A stretch of 36,611 nt of DNA from Actinomycetota bacterium (GCA_003168215.1 PMSW01000104.1:7893-44503), one strand, 5' to 3'; shown: positions 16,463-24,849, counted from the stretch's first letter. Notes: generated by a model not told the origin, from the sequence alone. Numbers and translations: made by a program.

Positions 16463-17212
16463 AGCGGCGAGCTGGTTTTCGCCCGGGCCGGCTTCGGCGC
16501 CCAGGCGATCGGTTACCTGGATGGCTGGGACCTGCAGCGGCGGCTGCATGAGCAGCGCTGCCGCGGCGAGATACCCGACACCTGCCTGCTTCTTGAGCAT
16601 CAGCCCGTGTATACCGCCGGTAAGCGGACAACCGCAGCGGACCGCCCGGTGGGCGATCCGGGCGCACCGGTGATCGACGTCGACAGGGGCGGGAATATCA
16701 CCTGGCATGGCCCGGGTCAGCTGGTCGGCTACCCGATCGTCGCGCTTGCCGAGCCGGTCGATGTCATCGCTTACGTCCGGTCCCTTGAGGACGCCCTGAT
16801 CAGGACCTGCGCTGAGTTCGGGGTGGCCGCGACGCGAGTGGACGGGCGCCGCGGCGTCTGGGTGACCGGCGAGCGTGACGGGATGCACGGCCGGTACGGC
16901 CCGGCGGCCGGCGGCCAGGCCAGTCCCGACAGGAAGCTCGGCCAGATCGGCGTCCGGGTATCCCGCGGCGTGACGATGCACGGCTTCGCGCTGAACTGCG
17001 ACTGCGACCTGGCCTGGTTCGACCGCATCGTGCCCTGCGGGATCAGCGACGCGGCGGTGTCGACGCTGTCCGCTGAGGCAGGCCGAAGCGTCCCGGTGCT
17101 GGCTGCGCTGGAGGCTGTCGAGCGCCATCTCGCCGAGGCGCTCGGCGCCAGCAGCTGGCGGCAGGCTGACGGAGCCGCCGGGCTTGTCCCGCCGGCCGCC
17201 GTCCTTAGCTGA
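16460..17212 (+). CDS. lipB: lipoyl(octanoyl) transferase
   Basis: LipB moves octanoyl from acyl carrier protein to the lipoyl domains of E2 and GcvH. The 250-residue protein shows [17 protein letters not shown] at 76-92, the catalytic lysine K159 in [13 protein letters not shown], and the catalytic cysteine C193 in IVPCGISD. Relative to mycobacterial LipB there is an extra loop of about 15 residues (around 137-156, [16 protein letters not shown]) just before the catalytic lysine. It ends in an 8-base tail-to-tail overlap with the NUDIX gene. Its usual neighbour lipA is about 14 kb away here. Confidence 0.95.
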   Translation: MSGELVFARAGFGAQAIGYLDGWDLQRRLHEQRCRGEIPDTCLLLEHQPVYTAGKRTTAADRPVGDPGAPVIDVDRGGNITWHGPGQLVGYPIVALAEPVDVIAYVRSLEDALIRTCAEFGVAATRVDGRRGVWVTGERDGMHGRYGPAAGGQASPDRKLGQIGVRVSRGVTMHGFALNCDCDLAWFDRIVPCGISDAAVSTLSAEAGRSVPVLAALEAVERHLAEALGASSWRQADGAAGLVPPAAVLS

Positions 17213-17690
17213 GGCGCTGCGGCTGGTAGATCGTGGCGCCCGATGCGCGCGCCGCGAATGCGGCGGCTATCCGGCCGGTTACGTAACGCGGCGCGTAGCT
17301 GTCCAGCAGGCCGGGATCGGCGAACTGATAGTCGTCGAGTTCCTCCTCCTGCACGACGATGCGGGTGCTCTCGCTGACGGTGCCGCCGTCGAACACGAAA
17401 TGCATGATCGGCCGGGCGCCCAGGCCGTACGGCTGTGACCAGTCCACCGCGAGCAACGCGCCCGGCGGCAGCACGAGCCCAACCTCCTCCTCGACCTCGC
17501 GGGCGCAGCCGGCGTGCGGCGGCTCGCCCTGCTCGCAGACGCCGCCAGGAAGCGTCCAGTGGTCGCGGTAGTTCGGCTTGACGATCAGCACCCGCCCGGC
17601 CGGATCCGTGATCAGCGCGCCGGCCGCGACCACGACGCCCGGCAGCTGCGCAAACCACGTGTCATGGTCGGTGAACTGCCTGCCCGTCAT
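17205..17690 (-). CDS. NUDIX hydrolase
   Basis: A 161-residue NUDIX protein. The box GX5EX7REUXEEXGU is complete: G50, E56, R64, E65, E68, E69 and G71. Such enzymes use Mg2+ to split nucleoside diphosphates linked to another group. The substrate cannot be read from the motif. An aromatic N-terminus ([16 protein letters not shown]) is typical of actinobacterial members. It marks the left end of the accessory block between lipB and lipA. Confidence 0.88.
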   Translation of the reverse strand: MTGRQFTDHDTWFAQLPGVVVAAGALITDPAGRVLIVKPNYRDHWTLPGGVCEQGEPPHAGCAREVEEEVGLVLPPGALLAVDWSQPYGLGARPIMHFVFDGGTVSESTRIVVQEEELDDYQFADPGLLDSYAPRYVTGRIAAAFAARASGATIYQPQRLS

Positions 17691-17773
17691 GGCTGCGCGG
17701 CCGGCCGCGCCGATGCGGGAGCGCGGGTACCTGGGGACGGGTCATGCTTCGTTGGCATCCACCCATGCTCCCC

Positions 17774-17792
17774 GACGCGAGCGCCTCGCGTC
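17774..17792. promoter_or_regulatory. perfect 8-bp dyad in the NUDIX/MFS divergent gap
   Basis: GACGCGAG (17774-17781) and CTCGCGTC (17785-17792) are perfect inverted repeats around a 3-base centre. The site lies in the 242-base space between the divergent NUDIX and MFS genes, so an operator is more likely than a terminator. No regulator gene is adjacent. Confidence 0.5.
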
Positions 17793-17932
17793 ACATTGAC
17801 CCTCGCCGGCGGCCCTCCCCGGTGCAGGTAGCCGGCGCCGGCCGGGCACCGTGTTAGCGTAAATCCTGTGCTTACGGACTAGCGGCCTTGCCGTCGTGAC
17901 CGGATCCAGCCCTGGCCCGAGGAGCACCTGTC

Positions 17933-19276
17933 TTGTCTCGTCCCGAGATCACCGGCACCTCCCCCGCTGCTCCGGCCGGTGGCCGCAAGCCGCCGCCGGA
18001 TAGCCGCAGACGACTGCCCGCTGGCGGCGGCCGCCCGCCGGGCGGCGGCAAGCGAGAGAACCCCAGGGCGCAGAGCCGGCGCGCGACGCTCAGCCTGGCG
18101 ATCACCCTGCAGGTGGTGATCTCGGCTGGTGACGGACTGGCCATGATCGCCCTGGCGAACCGGGTCTTCCAGAGTTCGCACGCATCATGGGCGGTGGCCG
18201 CGGTCTTCCTCGCCGTCTGCGTGCCCATTACCGCGCTCGCCCCTCTTGCCGGAGTCCTGCTGGACCGGTTCCCCGCCCGGCCCGTGCTGGTGACCACGGC
18301 CCTCGCCGAGGCGCTCGTCGCCCTGATGCTCAGCCGGGTCAGCAGCGTCGGCGCCACCCTCGGCCTCTCCGTCGGCTTCGGCATCTGCGCCGCCGTGCTC
18401 CAGCCGGGGCTCGGCGCCATCGTCCCGCGCATCGCCGGGCACCAGGGCGTGACCAGGGCCAACGGGTACTTGCAGGCAGCAACATGGGGAGGCTTCACCG
18501 CCGGGCCGCTGCTGGCGGGCGTGCTAACCACGGCCGGCGGGTCGGGCCTGGCGCTGGCCGCCGACGCCATCCTCTATGCCCTCGGCGCGGCCGGGCTGCG
18601 GGCGCTGCGGCTCGCGCCTCTGGCATCCCCGGACAGCATCACCGGCGACCGGGGGCGCGTTTCGCTGGCCACCCAGATGCGGGCGGGCTTCAGCTTCCTG
18701 CGCGCGGACCGGGACGCGGGAATGCTGGTGGTGATCGTCGGGGTAATGGTGGCGTTCTCGAACCTGGCGGTCGTGGCCGAGGTGGTGTTTTCTGAGCAGG
18801 TGCTGCGGTCCGGGCCAGGCGGCTACTCGATCCTGGTGGCAGGCTTCACCAGCGGCATGGTCATCGGCACGCTCTGCGGAGGCCGGCTCCCCCAGCGCTG
18901 GCTGATGGTGGCGGCCCTGGCCGGGACGCTGGCCACCGGCACCGGCATTGCGCTGGCCGGCGCCGCCGCGGTTCTCTGGCAGGCGACGGTCGCCTACGGC
19001 TTCGGCGGACTGGCGGGCGGCGTCGAGGTCGTCGCCACCCGCAGCTTCCTCAACCACCGTGCACCCGAGGAGGCGGCCGGGCGGGTGTTCGCCCTGTACT
19101 CAGGCGTGCTGTTCGGCGCCGCGTCGGTTGGCATGGCCGTGGCGGCGGGCCTGCTGCCCGCGCTTGGCGCGCGCGGAGTCCTTGCCGTGGCCGGCAGCGG
19201 CGGGATCGTCGCCGGGACAGCAGGATCTGCTGTCTATGCCCGGCGCGTGGTCACTGCCCGCCGCGCTCACGTGTGA
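17933..19276 (+). CDS. MFS transporter (12-helix, EntS/MFS_3-like)
   Basis: A 447-residue major facilitator protein. About 50 N-terminal residues are Pro/Gly/Arg-rich and cytoplasmic, then hydrophobic helices follow. The loop-2/3 motif region shows GVLLDRFPARPVL, as in drug and siderophore exporters of the MFS_3 group. The start codon is TTG at 17933, eight bases after AGGAG. A GTG-start mini-ORF of four codons (17868-17882) preceded by TAGCGT may be the first thing transcribed. The 3' end overlaps the convergent SnoaL gene by 26 bases. The exported substrate is unknown. Confidence 0.82.
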   Translation: MSRPEITGTSPAAPAGGRKPPPDSRRRLPAGGGRPPGGGKRENPRAQSRRATLSLAITLQVVISAGDGLAMIALANRVFQSSHASWAVAAVFLAVCVPITALAPLAGVLLDRFPARPVLVTTALAEALVALMLSRVSSVGATLGLSVGFGICAAVLQPGLGAIVPRIAGHQGVTRANGYLQAATWGGFTAGPLLAGVLTTAGGSGLALAADAILYALGAAGLRALRLAPLASPDSITGDRGRVSLATQMRAGFSFLRADRDAGMLVVIVGVMVAFSNLAVVAEVVFSEQVLRSGPGGYSILVAGFTSGMVIGTLCGGRLPQRWLMVAALAGTLATGTGIALAGAAAVLWQATVAYGFGGLAGGVEVVATRSFLNHRAPEEAAGRVFALYSGVLFGAASVGMAVAAGLLPALGARGVLAVAGSGGIVAGTAGSAVYARRVVTARRAHV

Positions 19277-19745
19277 TCTTCGGCGCTGGGCGGCGCAGAT
19301 GGCGGCTCACGTCGCCGACGAGATCGACGCGGACGCGCCGCTCCGCGAAGCGCCACTGCCCGTCGCGGCGCTCGAAGCGGTCATGGTAGCGGCCGCTGGC
19401 GATGGGCTGCAGAGCCAGGCCGGGCAGTGCCTGCAGCGCGGTGAAGTACGAACGCGACACCGCCGTGCCTGCCTCCTCGTCGACCTCGATGGCGATGTTG
19501 GTGGTGACATGCTTGGTGCGTGGCGTGCCGTCGTCGTAGACGATCACCGTGTCCCGGAACATCTTCTCGATGGCGGCCGGGCCGTTGACCGGCGCGCCGC
19601 CGCCCGTGAAGGTAGCGCCGGCGAGCAGGGTGCCGAGCCCCGCGAAATCGCCTTCGTCCACCAGCTCGGCGTAGGTTGTGATCAGGTTCCCGATGGCCCG
19701 GTGGCTCGACGATGGATCGGCCGGGACGCGAGTGGGTACGGACAT
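19251..19745 (-). CDS. SnoaL-like (NTF2-fold) protein
   Basis: A 164-residue NTF2-like protein. It has the N-terminal helix NLITTYAELVDEGDFAGLGTLL, a VTTNIAIEVDEEAGTAVSRSYFTAL strand pair, and the closing GRYHDRFERRDGQWRFAERRVRVDLVGD, which is typical of SnoaL_4 and ring-hydroxylating beta-like folds. ATG 19745 is chosen because GGAGG lies eight bases upstream; the GTG two codons earlier is too close to it. It is the last gene of the marR-efflux-isochorismatase series and may act on the same small molecule. The function is unknown. Confidence 0.8.
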   Translation of the reverse strand: MSVPTRVPADPSSSHRAIGNLITTYAELVDEGDFAGLGTLLAGATFTGGGAPVNGPAAIEKMFRDTVIVYDDGTPRTKHVTTNIAIEVDEEAGTAVSRSYFTALQALPGLALQPIASGRYHDRFERRDGQWRFAERRVRVDLVGDVSRHLRRPAPKITRERGGQ

Positions 19746-19751
19746 GGTCAC

Positions 19752-19934
19752 TGCCTCCAGGAACTGGGTCAGTCATGGATTGCCTCCGATGAACCATACG
19801 GAGCATTCCTCGCGGTTGAAGTCAGTCATGCGGTGTGCGCCGCGGGCAGTTGCCTGCCGATCCATTCGGTGACCGCGGCAGTGATGCGGGTGATGGCGGC
19901 CCGGTCGCGCGTGCGCTCCAGCCGCGCGCCCGGA
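19752..19934 (-). other. gap with possible gene remnant
   Basis: This 183-base gap separates two same-strand genes. One minus-strand frame (ending at 19826) reads ...TRITAAVTEWIGRQLPAAHTA, which looks like a protein C-terminus but lacks a credible start and overlaps the isochorismatase gene. It may be a degraded gene end or chance. Confidence 0.25.
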
Positions 19935-20495
19935 TCAGCGGGTCTTCTCGAGCATTTCGAGGACTTCGCTGGTCGTGGCGGTTTCGCCGAGCTTGGGAAA
20001 GATCCGCTCGACGCTGTTGGCGTGCGTGGCGGCATCGGAGTCGGTCATGGCGTCGGTGGCGAGGACTACGTGATATCCGTGGTCATGGGCAGAGCGGGCG
20101 GTGGATTCGACTCCGCTGCTGGTGGCGACGCCGGCCAGCACGATCTGGGTGACGCCGTGCTCTTGCAGGTAGGCGTCGAGTGAGGTCCCGTGGAACGCGC
20201 TCCGCCGCTGCTTCGTCACCCGGTAGTCGTCTGGCTGCGGCTGCAGGTCTTCGACAATGTCGGCCCAGTCCGGGGACGGGACGAAGCCGGACTGGCTGGC
20301 TTCGGTGCGCCCGGGTGCGCGGCCCGTGACGTTCACCAGCACGACGGGCAGGCCGTGCCGGCGAAATGCAGTCGCCAGGCTCGCCGCCCGCTGCACGATC
20401 TCGCCGACGGGCTGCGCCGACGGGAGGGCGACGACTCCTTTCTGCAGGTCGATCACCACGAGCGCGGGCCTGGTGTCCATCGTTGTCAGTGTCAT
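19935..20495 (-). CDS. isochorismatase-fold hydrolase lacking the nucleophile cysteine
   Basis: A 186-residue isochorismatase-like protein. The catalytic aspartate is D16 in LVVIDLQKG and the lysine is K95 in RVTKQRRSAF. The nucleophile position of cysteine hydrolases in this family (ATNxCVxxT) reads ATSSGVEST, so the cysteine is replaced by G128. True isochorismatases such as PhzD also lack it, so the enzyme may cleave without a thiol, but it lacks any menaquinone or siderophore context here. The ATG follows AGAGGAA. The product may handle a substrate linked to the upstream efflux pump. Confidence 0.8.
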   Translation of the reverse strand: MTLTTMDTRPALVVIDLQKGVVALPSAQPVGEIVQRAASLATAFRRHGLPVVLVNVTGRAPGRTEASQSGFVPSPDWADIVEDLQPQPDDYRVTKQRRSAFHGTSLDAYLQEHGVTQIVLAGVATSSGVESTARSAHDHGYHVVLATDAMTDSDAATHANSVERIFPKLGETATTSEVLEMLEKTR

Positions 20496-20514
20496 CGCGT
20501 TCCTCTTTCCCTCA

Positions 20515-20578
20515 GGTGCTGTGCTGGTGCCGATAGGTGCTGTGCGGGGTGCCGATAGCTGCTGTGCGGGGTGGCGAA
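20515..20578. repeat. three tandem 21-22 base repeats before the isochorismatase gene
   Basis: Units at 20515-20535, 20536-20557 and 20558-20578 share GGTGCTGTGCGGGGTGCCGA with small changes. They fill most of the 106-base gap between the DHA2 transporter stop and the isochorismatase start. A period of about two helical turns would suit a protein-binding array. Confidence 0.75.
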
Positions 20579-20601
20579 GGGGCATTCGGGATGCGGTGGA
20601 G

Positions 20602-22395
20602 TCAGCCGGTGTCCTCGCCGGGTCCGGGGTGCCCGGCGGGCAGCGGCTCGGTAACGGGCGGCGGCACCCCGTTCGCGGCCGCTGGCGGGATGTAGCGGCC
20701 TCCGCGCAGCAAGGATGCGAGAGCGGCAATCAACGACAGCGCTGCGGCCACGGCGAACACCACTACCAGGCCCTGGTGGAACGGCCCGGATATCAGGTCG
20801 GGGAAGAACTCCCTGCCAGTAAGGATCCGCTGATTTGCCGCCGGAAGCGAGGACAGCGCACCTTTCGACGCCAGCACGTGCTGCACCGGGTTCACGCCGA
20901 GAACTGCCGCGAACAGCGATGACACCGGCGGCAGGGAGGCGGCCTGATGCGCGATGGCGTGGGGCACGCCCTGGTGCTGCAGGCCGCTGGCCAGAGCTTT
21001 CGGGAGGCTGCTAGCCAGTCCGGCGATCATCAGCGAGAAGAACGCCCCGATCGACAGGGCGGTGCCGGAGTTCTGGAAGGTCGAGCGCATTCCCGAGGCC
21101 ACGCCGCGCTGGCTCGCAGGGACGCTGGTCATGATCGAGGAGGAGTTGGGGGCGGCGAACATGCCGGTGCCGATCCCGTTCACGGCGATGAGCAGGGCGA
21201 AGACCCAGTACGGAAAGTCAACGGGCAGCAGCATCAGGCCGATGAAGCTGCTGCCGAACACGGCCATCCCGGCGGTGGCAATGCCCCGGGTGCCGAACCG
21301 GTCGGACAGAGTTCCCGACACGGGACCCGAGATGAGAAAGCCGGCGGTCAGGGGCAGCAGGAAGATGCCGCACCACAGGGGCGTGTCGCCGTAGTTGTAG
21401 CCGTGCAACGGCAGCCAGATTCCCTGCAGCCAAATGATGAGCATGAACTGCAGCCCGCCCCGGGCGACGGACACGGCGAAGCCCGCCACGTTGCCGGCGG
21501 CGAAGGCCCGGATGCGGAACAGGCTGAGCTGAAACAGCGGCTCGGCGACCCTGGTCTCGATGATGCCGAACGCCACCAGCAGCGCGGTGCCGCCGGCCAG
21601 CCCGGCGACCACCCAGGGACTCGTCCACCCCATCGTGTGCCCGCCGTAAGGCTGGATGCCGTAGGTGACGGCGATCAGGATCGCGCCCAGGCCGACGGCG
21701 AAGGTGACGTTGCCCCACCAGTCGATGCGGCGGCCGTGCCGCTCACCGGTGTCACGGAGCTTGCGGTAGGCCCACACGGTCCCGAAGACGCCGACGGGCA
21801 CGTTGACCCAGAACACCGCCCGCCAGTCCAGGGCCGCCAGCAGCCCCCCGGCGACCAGGCCGATGAACATGCCGGCCAGGCCGGCGACCTGGTTGATGCC
21901 GAGCGCGAAACCGCGCTGTTCGGAAGGAAACGCATCGGTCAGGATCGCCGCCGAGTTGGCGGTCAGCATTGACCCGCCGATGGCCTGGAGCACCCGCCAG
22001 CCGATCAGCCACAGCGCTCCGTGGCCGCCCTCGAACGGGTCGAAGGACAGCAGGACGGAGGCCACGGTGAACACCGCGAAGCCGGCGTTGTAGATCCTGA
22101 CCCGGCCGAACATGTCGCCGAGGCGGCCGACGGTGACGACGAGGACGGCCTGGATCAGCCGATACCCCATGATCATCCACAGCAGGTAGGCGACGTTGCC
22201 CGGCGCCAGCGGATCCAGGTGGATGCCCCGGAAGATCGCCGGCAGCGCGATGATGACAATCGAGCCGTCGAGCTGGGACATGAAGACGGCGGCGGTCGTG
22301 TTCGACAGGGCGACCCACTTGTAGCGGTCGTCCGTCCCCCCGGTCAGCCCGCCGGCCGCCTGGCCGCCCTTCCCGTCCCGGCCGCCCGCCGGCAT
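20602..22395 (-). CDS. DHA2-family MFS drug efflux transporter (14 helices)
   Basis: A 597-residue major facilitator of the DHA2 (14-TMS) type. Early features are MSQLDGSIVIIALPAIF (motif D1) and GRLGDMFGRVRIYNAGF (motif A). Later come the motif C-like helix around LAGMFIGLVAGGLLAALDWRAVFWVNVPVG and long hydrophobic helices to the C-terminus. DHA2 members export drugs, dyes or metabolites with protons. The ATG shares one base with the marR stop (TGATG), so it is coupled to and probably repressed by that regulator. The C-terminus is a short Pro-rich tail. Confidence 0.9.
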   Translation of the reverse strand: MPAGGRDGKGGQAAGGLTGGTDDRYKWVALSNTTAAVFMSQLDGSIVIIALPAIFRGIHLDPLAPGNVAYLLWMIMGYRLIQAVLVVTVGRLGDMFGRVRIYNAGFAVFTVASVLLSFDPFEGGHGALWLIGWRVLQAIGGSMLTANSAAILTDAFPSEQRGFALGINQVAGLAGMFIGLVAGGLLAALDWRAVFWVNVPVGVFGTVWAYRKLRDTGERHGRRIDWWGNVTFAVGLGAILIAVTYGIQPYGGHTMGWTSPWVVAGLAGGTALLVAFGIIETRVAEPLFQLSLFRIRAFAAGNVAGFAVSVARGGLQFMLIIWLQGIWLPLHGYNYGDTPLWCGIFLLPLTAGFLISGPVSGTLSDRFGTRGIATAGMAVFGSSFIGLMLLPVDFPYWVFALLIAVNGIGTGMFAAPNSSSIMTSVPASQRGVASGMRSTFQNSGTALSIGAFFSLMIAGLASSLPKALASGLQHQGVPHAIAHQAASLPPVSSLFAAVLGVNPVQHVLASKGALSSLPAANQRILTGREFFPDLISGPFHQGLVVVFAVAAALSLIAALASLLRGGRYIPPAAANGVPPPVTEPLPAGHPGPGEDTG

Positions 22396-22832
22396 CAGAT
22401 GCTCTGCGCCAGTCGCTCGAGCAGCGGCGCGGCCGCCATCAGCTGCTCGAGTTCCGAGGGCGTGAACCCGGCCGAGAGGGCGCGGGACAGCTGCTCGACC
22501 CGCGCGTTGCGGCGGTTCCGCAGCGTCTGCAGTCCGGCTCCGGTCAGTGACATGACGGCCCGCCTGCCGTCCCCGGGGTCGGGACGCCGCCCGATAAGGC
22601 CACGCGCCTCCAGCGCGCCGAGCGTCGCCCCCATCGACTGCGGGCTGATCTGCTCAAGCCTGGCCAGCGCGCTCGGCGTGGCCGGGCCGCCGCGGTCCAG
22701 GCGCACGAGGGCCGAGGTCTCGGGCAGCGTTAGCTCGCCTTCTGCCTGCACCTGGCGCAGCCGCCGGGTGAGCAGGCCGATGCTCACCCGAAGCGCCACG
22801 GCTACATCGTTGGCATCCGGATCCTGGCTCAT
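22395..22832 (-). CDS. MarR-family transcriptional regulator
   Basis: A 145-residue winged-helix regulator. The recognition helices lie in TPSALARLEQISPQSMGATLGALEARGLIGRR, followed by the wing PDPGDGRRAVMSLTGAG. The first gene of the operon, it overlaps the efflux gene by one base. A perfect palindrome sits on its own -10 element, so autorepression released by the exported compound is the simplest model. Confidence 0.9.
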   Translation of the reverse strand: MSQDPDANDVAVALRVSIGLLTRRLRQVQAEGELTLPETSALVRLDRGGPATPSALARLEQISPQSMGATLGALEARGLIGRRPDPGDGRRAVMSLTGAGLQTLRNRRNARVEQLSRALSAGFTPSELEQLMAAAPLLERLAQSI

Positions 22833-22867
22833 ATCGTAAGGCTAGCCTGATAAGTCTGGCCATGCAA
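22833..22867 (-). promoter_or_regulatory. marR promoter with operator palindrome
   Basis: On the minus strand, TTGCAT (complement of 22862-22867), a 17-base spacer, TAGCCT (complement of 22839-22844) and six bases lead to the ATG, a leaderless layout. The 10-base palindrome AGGCTAGCCT (22839-22848) covers the -10 element. Confidence 0.65.
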
Positions 22868-22945
22868 GTTGCCCCGGCGGGCGGTGCCGCTTGCCGCTGC
22901 TCCACGTGCCCAAGGACCCTTCACGCAGGTACATATGACATGCTA

Positions 22946-22974
22946 TTGCGAGTTAGTCGCAGCTCATTTACGCT
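22946..22974 (+). promoter_or_regulatory. promoter of the first NiCoT gene with Nur-box-like dyad
   Basis: TTGCGA (22946-22951), a 17-base spacer and TACGCT (22969-22974) form a good promoter. The -35 is the left half of an inverted repeat TGCGA-N5-TCGCA (22947-22961), which fits the reported Streptomyces Nur consensus tTGCaa-N5-ttGCAA in its core bases. Nickel-bound Nur, a Fur-family protein, would occlude the -35. Confidence 0.5.
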
Positions 22975-23010
22975 TGCGAGTGCTGAGGCCTACCGGGGAG
23001 GTGCCACCAG

Positions 23011-24123
23011 ATGTCCGATTCACGTGCCCGGTTTGCGAGGATTCGTGACGGCCTGACGCCGCGGGAGTGGGCCAGGGCAGGAGCCATGGCCGGCGTGGTC
23101 ATCGGCCTCAACGTAGCCGGGTGGGTCATGCTGGCCGCCGCTGTCAGCGGGCACTACCACATCAGCGGGACAGAGATCTTCGGCTTCGGGACCGGCATCC
23201 TCGCCTACACGCTCGGCATGCGGCACGCCTTCGACGCCGACCACATCGCGGCGATCGACAACACGACCCGCAAGCTTGTCAGTGACGGCAAGCGGCCGCT
23301 GTCGGTGGGCTTCTTCTTTTCCCTCGGGCACTCCAGCATCGTGTTCGTGCTGGCGCTCTTCCTGAACTTCGGCATCCGCGCCCTCGACAGCCAGGTAAAA
23401 AACAGCGGCTCAGGGCTGCACAACATGACCGGGATCATCGGCACGACGGTCTCCGGGACGTTCCTGTACATCATCGCCGGGCTGAACATCGTCGTCCTGG
23501 CCGGCATCGTCAAGGTCTTCAGGGAGATGCGCAGCGGCAGGTACAACGACGATCAGCTTGAGGAGCAGCTCAGCAAGCGCGGGCTGATGAACAGATTCTT
23601 CGGACCGCTCGCCCGCCGGGTGGATGCCCCGTGGAAGATGTACCCCATCGGCATGCTTTTCGGCCTCGGGTTCGACACCGCCACCGAGGTAGCCCTGCTC
23701 GTGCTGGCCGGAACCGCCGTGGTCAGCGGCCTGCCCTTCTACGCCATCTTGTCGCTGCCGATCCTCTTCGCCGGGGGAATGTGCCTGTTCGACACCATCG
23801 ACGGATGCTTCATGAACTTCGCCTACGACTGGGCCTTCGCGCGCCCCGTCCGCAAGGTGTTCTACAACATCACCATCACCGGCCTGTCGGTATTCGTCGC
23901 CTTGTTCGTCGGCACTGTCGAGATCCTCGGCCTCATCGGCAGCGAGTACAACCTCGGCGGCGGGTTCTGGGCGTTCATGGCGGACTTCGACATCAACAAG
24001 GCCGGCTTCGTCATCGTCGGCATGTTCGTCGCCACCTGGGCCATCGCCCTGGCCATCTGGCATTTCGGCAAGATCGAGCAGAAATGGGACCTGGCCGCCG
24101 CCAAGGCGAGCGCCAGCGACTAG
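23011..24123 (+). CDS. NiCoT-family nickel/cobalt permease (paralogue 1, probable nickel)
   Basis: A 370-residue secondary transporter of Ni2+/Co2+ in the cytoplasmic membrane with about eight helices. The signature RHAFDADHIAAIDN is at 71-84, followed by FFFSLGHSSIVF, GLGFDTATEVALL and LFDTIDGCFMNFAYDWAF, all hallmark NiCoT motifs with metal-binding His and Asp. GGGGAGG precedes the ATG. A Nur-box-like dyad over the promoter suggests control by nickel. It is closely related to the second NiCoT gene about 4.7 kb downstream, differing mainly in loops and in regulation. Confidence 0.95.
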   Translation: MSDSRARFARIRDGLTPREWARAGAMAGVVIGLNVAGWVMLAAAVSGHYHISGTEIFGFGTGILAYTLGMRHAFDADHIAAIDNTTRKLVSDGKRPLSVGFFFSLGHSSIVFVLALFLNFGIRALDSQVKNSGSGLHNMTGIIGTTVSGTFLYIIAGLNIVVLAGIVKVFREMRSGRYNDDQLEEQLSKRGLMNRFFGPLARRVDAPWKMYPIGMLFGLGFDTATEVALLVLAGTAVVSGLPFYAILSLPILFAGGMCLFDTIDGCFMNFAYDWAFARPVRKVFYNITITGLSVFVALFVGTVEILGLIGSEYNLGGGFWAFMADFDINKAGFVIVGMFVATWAIALAIWHFGKIEQKWDLAAAKASASD

Positions 24124-24272
24124 CCGGCGGCCGCGGGCACGGAACGACTAATACGACGGCAGTGCCGCGCTGATGTGCCTGCCGGCGACGGCAATGACAT
24201 CGTGACCACTGGCCCGGCAGCGTCCGCGGGGCCGGCTGCAGGGACCGGGCAGGCGGCAGGATGCGGCCCTGA

Positions 24273-24827
24273 TCACGGGTACCGGTATCCATACTGGTGG
24301 TGGCTGCCGACGCCAGGCCAGCCCTGGCCGCTGCTGCCGCTGTAGCCGCTGCTGCCGCTGTGAACGCTATGGCCGCTATGGCCGCTGCGATGACCCTGCC
24401 CGGACCACCAGTCGCGGCGCATCCGCCGGTAGAACCGGGCCGCCACGAAAATCCCGGCCAGGCAGGCCGCTAGCCAGAGCAACAGGACAGCCTGAAAGAA
24501 CGCCAGGAAGAGCCACCCGGCCCCTGGAATCAGCAGCGCCGCAGCCAGCGCCAGCGCCGCCAGCGGCAGAAGCCGCGGCCCGCGGCGGCCGGATACCCAG
24601 GCAGACGCGACTCGCGGCGGGACCCGGCTGGCCTGCCGCCGTACCGCCGCTGGCTCGGGAAGATCTGCCAGGACGCGGCGCAAATCGCCGAAGATCCTGG
24701 CGCTCAGCGTGGCCGTGAGCCGCTCGTCCAGCTCTTCCGGTGTGAGGCGGCCTGCTGCGAAATGGTCGCGCAGCAGCTCAGCGACGCGGTCCCGGTCGGC
24801 GTCCGATGTCCGGAAGCGATCATCCAT
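24273..24827 (-). CDS. DUF1707 membrane protein with His/Ser/Gly-rich tail
   Basis: The N-terminal about 55 residues match DUF1707 (RTSDADRDRVAELLRDHFAAGRL...EELDERL...). Two hydrophobic helices follow around 87-135, then a cytoplasmic tail. The tail from about residue 142 is unusual: short HSG/HSV/SGYSG units with about seven histidines, ending in HHQYGYRYP, and encoded by a repetitive DNA stretch near 24330-24390. It lies 22 bases after padR, so it is in one operon. Function unknown; the tail could bind metal. Confidence 0.78.
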   Translation of the reverse strand: MDDRFRTSDADRDRVAELLRDHFAAGRLTPEELDERLTATLSARIFGDLRRVLADLPEPAAVRRQASRVPPRVASAWVSGRRGPRLLPLAALALAAALLIPGAGWLFLAFFQAVLLLWLAACLAGIFVAARFYRRMRRDWWSGQGHRSGHSGHSVHSGSSGYSGSSGQGWPGVGSHHQYGYRYP

Positions 24828-24849
24828 TGCCCTACTCGCCTTCTACTCT

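Noticed and set aside
20515-20578. CRISPR-like repeat array
   Set aside because: The units are directly adjacent with no spacers, only three copies exist, and there are no cas genes.
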